Positions 46,158-53,657 of a DNA stretch of 64,000 nucleotides are shown here, piece by piece. Position 1 is the stretch's first letter; every line of letters starts with the position of its first letter. Made by a program: the position numbers and the translations under genes. Origin of the DNA: CBDFLD01 sp965249005 (GTDB lineage: Bacteria > Acidobacteriota > UBA6911); the NCBI GenBank assembly GCA_965249005.1, contig CBDFLD010000022.1, forward strand, positions 434,001 to 498,000. Direction: 5' to 3'. Under the pieces are notes generated by a model. The model was given only the letters and a program-made list of their open reading frames with translations, had not been told where the DNA came from and ran no database searches.

Positions 46158-47333
46158 ATGTTAAAAAAAGGTTGGGTTGCTATCAGTGTCCTTTTAGTGG
46201 TGGCTTCGTTGCAGGCTCAGGGCGTCGACGGCACATTGGTGGATCTGGCCAAGATACAAGATGGAGTGACCAGCAAGAGAGTGAGCAGCTTTGACCGCGA
46301 AGGCGCAAACCACGATCGTTTCGAGGACATCCGGCCGGCGGAGCGACGGACCATGTTCGACGTGTCGGGCGCGGGAATGATCAATCACATTTGGATCACC
46401 ATGGCGCCTGCTCCTGAGGAATTGAGCCGCAACGACGTCATTCTTCGTATGTACTGGGATGGAAGCGATGTGCCCTGCGTGGAGAGTCCGATCGGGCCCC
46501 TCTTCGGGCAAGGTTGGCAGGAAAACTACATCTTCAATTCCCTCCCTCTTGTCGCTGGCCCTCGCGAAGGCCGGAGCCTGGTCAGCTACTTCGTCATGCC
46601 CTTCTCGAAGGGAGCGCGGATCGAAGTCGAAAACGACACGGATCTCACGATTCGTGCGTTTTACTTCTACGTCGACTATGTCGAGATGGAGACATTGCCC
46701 GCGGATATGGGGCGCTTTCACGCCCACTATGGCACACAAGTGACCGAAGCTCCTCCGGAGGGGGAGCTCCGCCGGGACGGGAAGAATACGAGCGGGGAGC
46801 GGAACTACGTGATCGCCGACATCGAAGGAAAAGGCCATTTCGTTGGCGTGAATTACTACATTCACGCGCCAACTCCGATCTGGTACGGCGAGGGAGACGA
46901 CATGTTCTTCATCGACGGAGAAGCATGGCCCCCGGGGATTCACGGTACGGGTACCGAGGACTACTTCAATACCGCGTATGCGCCCAAGGAACTCTTTCAT
47001 CATCCCTACTTCGGCGCCCCCCGGGTGAACGACGACATCGGATTTTTAGGGCGCACGCACGTGTACCGCTTCCACGTCACCGACCCCGTTTACTTTCAAA
47101 AATCGCTGCGTTTCAGCATAGAACATGGTCACAGCAACAACCTCACCTTGGACCTTGCGTCAGTGGCCTACTGGTACCAGGTGGAACCCCATAAGAAGTT
47201 CTCTCCGCTGCCCGACAAAGCGGAGCGAAAGCCCAAGCGGATGATTGGTCCCACAGACATTCACCGCTGGCGGCACGAGTGGCGCAAGAACAAGGGGGGC
47301 GGTTCGAAGCTGTGGGGGAATGAGAGGAATTGA
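46158..47333 (+). CDS. Secreted GH172 (DUF2961) protein
   Basis: A 391-residue exported protein of the DUF2961 family, now glycoside hydrolase family 172, whose known members act on fructofuranosidic or arabinofuranosidic links and assemble as oligomers of jelly-roll domains. Signal peptide WVAISVLLVVASLQAQG. Family marks: SFDREGANHDRFEDIRP, GAGMINHIWITM, LRMYWDGSDVPCVESPIG, GHFVGVNYYIH, FIDGEAWPPGIHGTGTEDYFNTAY and FSIEHGHSNN. GGAGGG precedes the ATG. The length matches single-subunit members. It is flanked on both sides by heptad arrays, and its neighbours are a PepSY protein and a broken ADP-ribosylglycohydrolase. Which sugar it releases is unknown. Confidence 0.82.
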   Translation: MLKKGWVAISVLLVVASLQAQGVDGTLVDLAKIQDGVTSKRVSSFDREGANHDRFEDIRPAERRTMFDVSGAGMINHIWITMAPAPEELSRNDVILRMYWDGSDVPCVESPIGPLFGQGWQENYIFNSLPLVAGPREGRSLVSYFVMPFSKGARIEVENDTDLTIRAFYFYVDYVEMETLPADMGRFHAHYGTQVTEAPPEGELRRDGKNTSGERNYVIADIEGKGHFVGVNYYIHAPTPIWYGEGDDMFFIDGEAWPPGIHGTGTEDYFNTAYAPKELFHHPYFGAPRVNDDIGFLGRTHVYRFHVTDPVYFQKSLRFSIEHGHSNNLTLDLASVAYWYQVEPHKKFSPLPDKAERKPKRMIGPTDIHRWRHEWRKNKGGGSKLWGNERN

Positions 47334-47335
47334 TG

Positions 47336-47377
47336 AGCTGTCAGCTTTCAGCGATCAGCCATCAGCTTTCGGCGTTT
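47336..47377 (+). repeat. Heptanucleotide array AGCNNNC
   Basis: AGCTGTC AGCTTTC AGCGATC AGCCATC AGCTTTC and GGCGTTT, starting two bases after the TGA stop of the GH172 gene. Confidence 0.88.
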
Positions 47378-47390
47378 GACTGGCGCTTTT

Positions 47391-48950
47391 ATGGGGTTCT
47401 TTGCCGCTACCACTTTTGTAGTCTTGATGGCAGCCTTTTCTGGGCAAGCCTGTCGGTCCGGCTACGAAGAGATTTCGATCGTGGAGCTGCGGGACAAGAT
47501 TCGGGGGGGGCTGGGCGGGCCAGATGATCGGCGTCAGCTACGGTGCTCCGACGGAGTTCCGTTTCCGAGGCAGAATCATTCCGGAAGATCGGCTGCCGGA
47601 GTGGAACGACGAGCGCATCAAAAACTCCATTCACCAGGATGACCTCTACGTCGAGATGACTTTCGCCAAGGTCCTCGACGTGCAGGGTCTCGATGCCACT
47701 ACCGAAGATTTCGCCACCATGTTTCGGGACTCGAAGTACCGGCTCTGGCATGCAAACCTGGCCGCGCGGAGGGCGCTGCGTCGCGGAGCGGCGGGCACGG
47801 AATCCGGGACTCCCCGTTTCAATGCCCACGCCAACGACATCGACTTTCAAATAGAATCGGATTTCATCGGATTGATGTCTCCGGGTTTGCCCCAGGCCTC
47901 CAATGATCTTTGCCATCGGGCCGGACGAGTGATGAACTCGGGCGACGGGATCCTGGGAGGAGCATTTGTTTCGGGAACGTACGCCGCCGCCTTCTTCGAA
48001 AGTGACCCCCGCAAGGTCGTCGAATCAGGGTACCGCTGTCTCCCGCCCGAAAGCCCCTACGGGCAACTGATCGGCGACGTGCTCCGATGGTCGGCGGACT
48101 CGCCGGACGATTGGATCGCCGTCTGGCACAAAATTGAAGATACGTGGGGTGCTCAGGATCCTTGCCCCGCAGGAGCGCTCCTGCCCTTCAACATCGATGC
48201 AAAGCTGAATGGGGCCTACATCGCGTTGGGACTGCTTTTTGGTAATTCGGATTTCGACGAGACCCTGCTCATCTCGACTCGAGCGGGACAGGACTCGGAC
48301 TGCAACCCCTCGAATGCCTGCGGAATCTTGGGCGTGATGCACGGCTACGATGGAAGCAAGGCATCCCCGACGTAGAGGAGCAAAAATTCGATTATACCGA
48401 CTACTCCTTCAACACGATCGTGGAAAGCACCTTGAGTCGGGCCCTGGCACTCGTTCTAAGAAACGGTGGGCGCACGGAGGGAGGCATGGTCTGGGTAAAA
48501 CGTCAGGAGCCGGTGCCTCTTTTGCTCGAACTCTGGGATGATCACGGAGCCGCTGTCGAGCGCATTGCCAACGGCGACCAACGGTGGAAATGGCAAGGCC
48601 CTTGGGAGACTACCGAGACCGCCTCAGCCAGAGACCCTTCCAGCCCAGGAACCCGGAGAGCCCGCGCAAAAGATGCCGAAGCTTCCGTCACGTTTCGGGG
48701 TACGGGGGCGATTCTCGTTGGACCGTTTCTTCCCACGGGCGGCACGGCCGATGTCTACTTGGACGGAGCCCGGGTTCAGACCATCGATGTCTATCCCGAC
48801 GACGACCGCCAAAAACGCCGCGAGGCCCTCTGGCACGTCTTTGGTCTCGAGAATCACGATCACGATCTTCGCATCGTGGTCCGCGGCGAACCTTTCGGAG
48901 ATTCCGAAGGAACGGACATCGCAATCGTGGATTTGGTGGTGTTTGAATAG
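47391..48950 (+). pseudogene. ADP-ribosylglycohydrolase-family protein, two frameshifts
   Basis: Three consecutive frames make one secreted protein of about 520 residues. Frame 1 (from ATG 47391) has a signal peptide with a lipobox-like SGQAC and then ELRDKIRGG. At the G-rich run 47503-47520 one extra base moves coding to frame 2 (MIGVSYGAPTEFRF, HANDIDFQIESDFIGLM, STRAGQDSDCNPSNACG: the family's metal-binding Asp cluster). Near 48347-48352, after GVMHGY, coding moves to frame 3 (GIPDVEEQKFDYTDYSFNTIVEST), with a few codons apparently lost, and ends in a beta domain. The family removes ADP-ribose from proteins or small molecules, but secreted members are poorly known. Two lesions suggest true decay or low-quality sequence. 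Confidence 0.75.
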
Positions 48951-48976
48951 CTATCAGCTATCAGCTATCAGCTATC
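48949..48976 (+). repeat. Four perfect AGCTATC heptads
   Basis: Four exact copies that begin inside the TAG stop codon at 48948-48950 and run directly into element copy D. Confidence 0.95.
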
Positions 48977-49112
48977 AGCGTCTGACCGGCGCGTCGCGCC
49001 GGTCACTTGGTAAAGTAACTGCACTGCACAGCCTGAAAAACGTGGTTCTTGGCGATTTGCTAAGTTACACATATAACAGCAGATCCGCGAGCAGTTACTG
49101 GAGAGCTATCAG
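48971..49112 (+). repeat. 142-bp structured repeat element, copy D (identical to copy A)
   Basis: Same 142 bases as 29867-30008, including the GACCGGCGC / GCGCCGGTC hairpin and the GTAACTGC / GCAGTTAC pair. Here it is bounded on both sides by perfect AGCTATC arrays and lies 86 bases before the four-helix-bundle gene. Confidence 0.92.
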
Positions 49113-49127
49113 CTATCAGCTATCAGC
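49104..49127 (+). repeat. Three perfect AGCTATC heptads
   Basis: Three exact copies plus AGC, overlapping the right end of element D. The next 70 bases to the gene start are unremarkable. Confidence 0.93.
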
Positions 49128-49198
49128 TTGAACTGTTAACACCGTAAGTTTTTGTGTCAAGCCGAAAATAAGCATGCACTCGATACAACTACGAGTGA

Positions 49199-49570
49199 AT
49201 GAAAGCGTTTCGAAGGTTGGAGGTTTGGAAGAAAGCACATCATCTGGTGTTGTTAGTCTACGAGGAAACTTTGAGTTTTCCGAAAGACGAAAGATATGGC
49301 CTCACCGGTCAAATACGGCGCGCCTGCGCTTCAATTCCGACGAATATTGCAGAAGGGTGCGGTCGGACCGGGGATCGAGAACTTTCGCGGTTTCTGAGAA
49401 TCTCGATGGGATCAGCCAGCGAGCTCGAATACCTTCTGCTGCTCGCTCGTGACCTCAGGTTGTTGAGTGACGCGGCCTACGGTGCGCTCGCCGAGAATCT
49501 AGTTGAGATCAAACAGATGTTGGCGGGCCTCATCCAAAAAGTAAGCGGAAAGCTGACAGCTGAGAGCTGA
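49199..49570 (+). CDS. Four-helix-bundle protein (S23/IVS-type, Avd-like fold)
   Basis: A 123-residue helical protein of the family first seen in intervening sequences of 23S rRNA genes and related in fold to Avd of diversity-generating retroelements. The family pattern is plain: FRRLEVWKKAHHLVLLVYEET, FPKDERYGLTGQIRRACASIPTNIAEG, ELSRFLRISMGSASELEYLLLLARDL. The bundle carries a positive surface and is thought to bind nucleic acid; its role outside rRNA is unknown. Element D and heptads precede it, and its last seven codons (about KLTAES plus the stop) lie inside another heptad array, so the gene sits within repeat DNA. No reverse transcriptase or template/variable repeat is nearby. The ribosome-binding site is weak. 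Confidence 0.85.
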   Translation: MKAFRRLEVWKKAHHLVLLVYEETLSFPKDERYGLTGQIRRACASIPTNIAEGCGRTGDRELSRFLRISMGSASELEYLLLLARDLRLLSDAAYGALAENLVEIKQMLAGLIQKVSGKLTAES

Positions 49571-49582
49571 TCGCTGACCGCT
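49545..49582. repeat. Heptanucleotide array across two gene ends
   Basis: GCGGAAA GCTGACA GCTGAGA GCTGATC GCTGACC GCT. It contains the stop codon of the four-helix-bundle gene (49568-49570) and reaches into the minus-strand sulfatase stop codon at 49581-49583. Confidence 0.9.
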
Positions 49583-51041
49583 ACTTCCCCACCTCCCAAT
49601 CCTTGTTCACTCGTCGGCCGTAGTAAGGATAGTGGTCCCAGGGGGCGGGCTTGCCCGTGGCTCTTGGGTCCCCGGTCTGCCGAAGGTGCTGGTCGAGCTG
49701 CTTGGCCAGCCGGCTCTTGATTTCGAGATACCGGGGGTGCGCGGCGACGTTGCTGAGTTGCCCGGGGTCGACACGGAGATCGTACAACTCCTCGCCACGC
49801 CGCTTGGCAAAGGCGAGCTCGAAGAAGCGAACAAACTCTTCCTCCTCTCGATGCTCCATCAGTAGCGATTTCGAAGGCGAAGGGTCGACCTCACCGTAGG
49901 GAATGGCCCGGGCGCAGTTGCTTGCATCGGGGTCACCGGCAGGCCAGCGCGTCGGTTCGAAGTTCCGGATGTAAAGGTAATCGGGCGTTCGAAGGGCGCG
50001 GCAGGGATACCCCTTCCCGCCCCTCCGACAACCGTCGTGGCGCTCCATACCAAAGTATGCTTGGTCGCGTGCGGGATCGATGCGCCCGGAGCCCTGGGCT
50101 GCCATCAGGCGGGCAAGACTGCGTGCGGTCATCGACGAGGGAGGCTCCAGCCCCGCCACATCTAGAAAAGTGGGAGCCAGGTCGCTCAGTACCACAAAGT
50201 CGTCGACCACCCGGCCTGGATCGATTCCACCGGGCCAGCGCATGGCAAGTGGAACCCGCGAGCCGTAGTCATACAGACTCGCCTTGGCACGGGGGAACGG
50301 CATGCCGTGGTCGCTGGTCACAACCACGAGAGTATTTTCCGCTAGGCCGGTCCGATCTAGCAGGGCCAGGGCTTGCTCTACCTTCCGATCGAACTTCTCG
50401 ATCGCAGTCAAGTAATCGAGGATGTCCGAGCGCACCACGGGGTGATCGGGAAGGTGGTACGGGACGCGCACATCTTCGATCTTCTTCCCCGATTTCAATC
50501 CCGAGTCGAGCGGATAGGCACGGTGTGGATGGGAGCTCCCGAGCCAGAAGCTGAAAGGCCGATCGGACGGGCGATTCTCGAGGAAATCTGCAAAGCTCTT
50601 GAACTTCGGGCCTGTCGGGTTTCGGTTTCGGCCTCCAGGCTCGAGTCGGCCCGGCCCCCACGCCTTGCCCGTATAACCCACAACGTACCCGGCCTCTTCG
50701 AGCAAGTCCGGGTAGACGGGGAACTTCGCCGGCAGCGTACTGTGAATGTTCCCCCCTTCTTCCAGTCTCCAGATGTGCTGTCCCGTAAAAATTGCATTGC
50801 GCGAGGGCGCGCAGGAAGGTGCATCGGAAAATGCATGGGTAAAGCGGACTCCCTCGCGAGCCACTCGATCAAAGGCGGGGGTCGCGACGATCCTGTCGCC
50901 GCCCGCACCCGTGTGATGCCACGACTGATCATCCGAGGTGCAAAACAGAATATTGGGACGAGAGTTCGGGCTCGCCTTCGATATCGCTGGGACGTCGGCC
51001 AGCATCGCCCCCAGAAACAGCACCAGTAGAGATACCTTCAT
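49581..51041 (-). CDS. Secreted sulfatase, heparan N-sulfatase-like
   Basis: A 486-residue exported sulfatase; signal peptide LLVLFLGAMLADVPAIS. PNILFCTSDDQSWHHTG places the metal-binding Asp pair near residues 36-37. SCAPSRNAIFTG holds the C-x-P-S-R active-site motif (Cys77 to Arg81), where Cys must be converted to formylglycine by a maturation enzyme not encoded here. Later parts are GYTGKAWGPG, WLGSSHPHRAYP, VVTSDHGMPFPRAKASLYDYGSRVP and the ending ELYDLRVDPGQLSN. The TSDDQSWH and GKAWGPG patterns resemble heparan N-sulfatase (S1_8-like) enzymes, but specificity is only a guess. It is convergent with the four-helix-bundle gene and divergent from an unknown secreted protein. Confidence 0.88.
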   Translation of the reverse strand: MKVSLLVLFLGAMLADVPAISKASPNSRPNILFCTSDDQSWHHTGAGGDRIVATPAFDRVAREGVRFTHAFSDAPSCAPSRNAIFTGQHIWRLEEGGNIHSTLPAKFPVYPDLLEEAGYVVGYTGKAWGPGRLEPGGRNRNPTGPKFKSFADFLENRPSDRPFSFWLGSSHPHRAYPLDSGLKSGKKIEDVRVPYHLPDHPVVRSDILDYLTAIEKFDRKVEQALALLDRTGLAENTLVVVTSDHGMPFPRAKASLYDYGSRVPLAMRWPGGIDPGRVVDDFVVLSDLAPTFLDVAGLEPPSSMTARSLARLMAAQGSGRIDPARDQAYFGMERHDGCRRGGKGYPCRALRTPDYLYIRNFEPTRWPAGDPDASNCARAIPYGEVDPSPSKSLLMEHREEEEFVRFFELAFAKRRGEELYDLRVDPGQLSNVAAHPRYLEIKSRLAKQLDQHLRQTGDPRATGKPAPWDHYPYYGRRVNKDWEVGK

Positions 51042-51147
51042 ACTTCGAAGAATACCTATCGATGCAGCAGTAAATCAACCTCCCGTGCGCATTTTGGGGT
51101 AGACTCTAGTGCGGCTCACGGAGTGAGCTGAATTGAGATAGGATCCC

Positions 51148-52002
51148 ATGAGCTTTCTGAAACTCGGCCTGATTTTCCTGCTACCGTTGTTCACCTGCTA
51201 CGAAGGGCCCCTTGCCGAGAAGAGTCCATTGAAATTCAAGCCCGACCCCGACGGTCGCCGGCAGGTCTGGGTTGAAACCGTCGACGGGACCCTTCGCTGG
51301 CGTCTCAGAATTCCCGAGCGGGCGTTTTGCGAAGGCGGCGTCCTGGTCAATCATGATTTTCGCAAGGTTCAGACGCCCATTGACTGGAAACAGGACGACG
51401 ACGGCAGCTTGCATTATCGGCGCAGCAATCGGGACGATTTCGGTCGCGATCCTCGTGCGGGCAAAATTCGGTATGAGGTTCGGATTGTCCCCCGATCGTT
51501 CGGCGCCGATATTTCGATGAGCGTCCAGAATACCGGGGAGGAGACCCTTACCAATATCCTGGGGCACATCTGCCTCGGACATTTGAGCGAGCCGTTCCGC
51601 GATCCCGAGTATGAACGGCAGTACATTCGAAGTGATGGGGCTTACCTGAACCTGAACAAGACGGACCGGGGAAGCAATCCGATCCGGACTCACTACGGAG
51701 TCCGTGGCTACAGGGTCATCGAGCTTTTCAATCGGCCCGACACCCCTTTCTGGGGCACCCCCTCCCCGGAATTAGCCGACAACGGGATGATATTGACCCG
51801 CTCCAAGGACGGAACGAAACTCATGGCCCTGTGGTTCGACCCGGCCGGCGAGCTTTTTCAGAACTCCGACGACAGCAACATGTGCATCCACAGCGACCCG
51901 GCTTATGGAGATCTGGCACCCGGCAAATCGGTGAACGTAGAAGGAAGGTTGATTCTCTTCGACGGCGACCTGGAAGAATTCGAGCGCCAGTTCTTGCGTT
52001 GA
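51148..52002 (+). CDS. Secreted protein of unknown function
   Basis: A 284-residue exported protein that I do not recognise. A signal peptide (FLKLGLIFLLPLFTC) is followed by beta-rich sequence with alternating aromatic and charged residues (RQVWVETVDGTLRWRLRIPE, KIRYEVRIVPRSFGADISMSVQNTGEETLTNILGHICLGHL), reminiscent of a beta-sandwich like the mutarotase/galectin-type folds, but without a catalytic motif that I can name. It ends GKSVNVEGRLILFDGDLEEFERQF. It lies between a sulfatase (divergent, 106 bases) and a GH39-like glycosidase (convergent, 12 bases), so a carbohydrate-related role is plausible by context only. Confidence 0.65.
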   Translation: MSFLKLGLIFLLPLFTCYEGPLAEKSPLKFKPDPDGRRQVWVETVDGTLRWRLRIPERAFCEGGVLVNHDFRKVQTPIDWKQDDDGSLHYRRSNRDDFGRDPRAGKIRYEVRIVPRSFGADISMSVQNTGEETLTNILGHICLGHLSEPFRDPEYERQYIRSDGAYLNLNKTDRGSNPIRTHYGVRGYRVIELFNRPDTPFWGTPSPELADNGMILTRSKDGTKLMALWFDPAGELFQNSDDSNMCIHSDPAYGDLAPGKSVNVEGRLILFDGDLEEFERQFLR

Positions 52003-52014
52003 CCCCGGGCTCAC

Positions 52015-53571
52015 TCAGGGTTCTTTGCGAGGGAGCTGAGTGAGCTGAGTGAGCTGCACGAACAAAAGACTCCGGGGTGGCGCTGTGAAAACCTGTCTGA
52101 ACTCGGCTCCCGGACTCGTTTCATTCGCCACTCTTCTCAAAGGATCGGCCTCTTCCCCCTCTGTTGTGTCCAGCACATACTGAGTCCAGCCGTACGGTCC
52201 ATTCGTCAACGGCGTATTCTCCAACACCAGACCAACCTTTTCTTCGTGGTCGGCCCAGTTCACGATCAGCACCCCAACGCGATCTTTGTCTTCGGATGCT
52301 CCCGCCAGTGCGTCCAGGTTCCCGCCGTCGACCTGCAATTCGAACAAGTCTGGCGTCTCGCTGAGCATCTTGAAGAGCCGGAGCACGTGAAACTTCATCT
52401 TGGGACGCCACGGGGCGTCCTTTGGCAGGGTCTTCACTCCGGGCGGTGCCGGAGGGAAGTTGATCTCGGGACAGGTGAAGACGCCCATTTGTGAAAGACC
52501 GTTGTCGGCCAGGTGAAAATGGCCGCCGCGCGCCAGCGGCGATCGTTCCATCAAAATGAGTGAGCGCGCGAAGTGGATGGCGGCCTCGGGCGCAAAAAAT
52601 CGAGGATCGCCGAGCATCTTGATGACGTTCTCGACCCGTGGCCTACCCGGCTCCATCAGACGGAAGTTCGGCCTCAGATTCCACTCATTCATCACGAGCT
52701 CGCTGTGCCGGTAGCGGCGAAATCTTTGCAGAATGTCACTGGCCTGAAGAATGATGGATTCCAGTTCCTCCGGGTCATCGTTGTACCAGTGGAAGGAAAA
52801 GAAATCGAGCGGCAGCTCATTCTCGGTGCAATACCTCAGAAACGACTCGGCCCAACCGAGACCGTCGATTGCTGGCCCGCCGACCTTGTACGCGGGTTTG
52901 CCCGGAAGGGGTTTGATCGATTGGATCGCGCGGGAGACCGCTTTGTAGAGGGCGAAGTACTCCTGCTGGGTTCCGTGCCAGTGATTGTTGCTGGGAAGCT
53001 CGGTCAAGTTGGGCTCGTTCCAGATATCCCAGTATCGGATCTGGTACTCGAAACCATCGGCCCAGCCCTGGGTCAGATGAAGAACCACCCGGCGAATCAC
53101 CTCCGCATACACCTCCAAGTCTTTCGGAGGACCGCGATAGCCCCTATCGCCCGATAGACTGGTAGGAGTAATCGCCAGGGTGGGAAACAACTCGAGTCCC
53201 ATGGCATCGGCAGCCGCCGCCAGTCGGTCGATCTCTGTGAAGTTGTACTTTTCAGGATTCTGGGCGTCCTCGCGCGTCGTGCCGGTGAAAAAGTTCGGCG
53301 GCCTCAACAGCCAAATGCGAAGAAGCGATGCATCGATCTGCTCGAGGAAGGGCCGGATCTTCTCGGGGTTCGCCGATAGAGTGGCGCCGCCACAGTAGTC
53401 TCTGTAGATACCGTCTATTTCCCCGGCGCTCCGGCGGTAGTTTACCGAGATGGTATGGATCGACTGTTCCCAGCGCGTTGTAAACTTCCAATGTGCCGAG
53501 GCGGCTGTGGCAATCATTCCCACAATTGCAAAAAGGGCGAAACCTGTGAAGCGTCGAGGATATTTTTTCAT
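52015..53571 (-). CDS. Secreted GH39-like glycosidase
   Basis: A 518-residue exported protein (signal peptide FTGFALFAIVGMIATAASA). A TIM-barrel retaining glycosidase plan of clan GH-A is visible: the acid/base Glu in RYWDIWNEPNL (about residue 186) and the nucleophile Glu in SELVMNEWNLRP (about 296), with FFSFHWYND between. GH39 contains beta-xylosidases and alpha-L-iduronidases; the second activity would suit the sulfatases on both sides, but this is inference. A C-terminal beta domain follows. ATG 53571 is preferred because GGGAG precedes it and the signal peptide follows at once. The last codons hold a short GAGTGAGCT-type tandem repeat (LTQLTQL). Confidence 0.75.
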   Translation of the reverse strand: MKKYPRRFTGFALFAIVGMIATAASAHWKFTTRWEQSIHTISVNYRRSAGEIDGIYRDYCGGATLSANPEKIRPFLEQIDASLLRIWLLRPPNFFTGTTREDAQNPEKYNFTEIDRLAAAADAMGLELFPTLAITPTSLSGDRGYRGPPKDLEVYAEVIRRVVLHLTQGWADGFEYQIRYWDIWNEPNLTELPSNNHWHGTQQEYFALYKAVSRAIQSIKPLPGKPAYKVGGPAIDGLGWAESFLRYCTENELPLDFFSFHWYNDDPEELESIILQASDILQRFRRYRHSELVMNEWNLRPNFRLMEPGRPRVENVIKMLGDPRFFAPEAAIHFARSLILMERSPLARGGHFHLADNGLSQMGVFTCPEINFPPAPPGVKTLPKDAPWRPKMKFHVLRLFKMLSETPDLFELQVDGGNLDALAGASEDKDRVGVLIVNWADHEEKVGLVLENTPLTNGPYGWTQYVLDTTEGEEADPLRRVANETSPGAEFRQVFTAPPRSLLFVQLTQLTQLPRKEP

Positions 53572-53657
53572 ATCGCTCCCAATGGCCACTCGATGAGGGA
53601 CGTGCGTATCTTATTGAAGAATGGGGCAAATGTTATAAGCTAGATCCAACTATTGCA

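Noticed and set aside
49199..49570. Four-helix-bundle protein as the Avd component of a diversity-generating retroelement
   Set aside because: No reverse transcriptase and no adenine-variable template/variable repeat pair was seen in the window.
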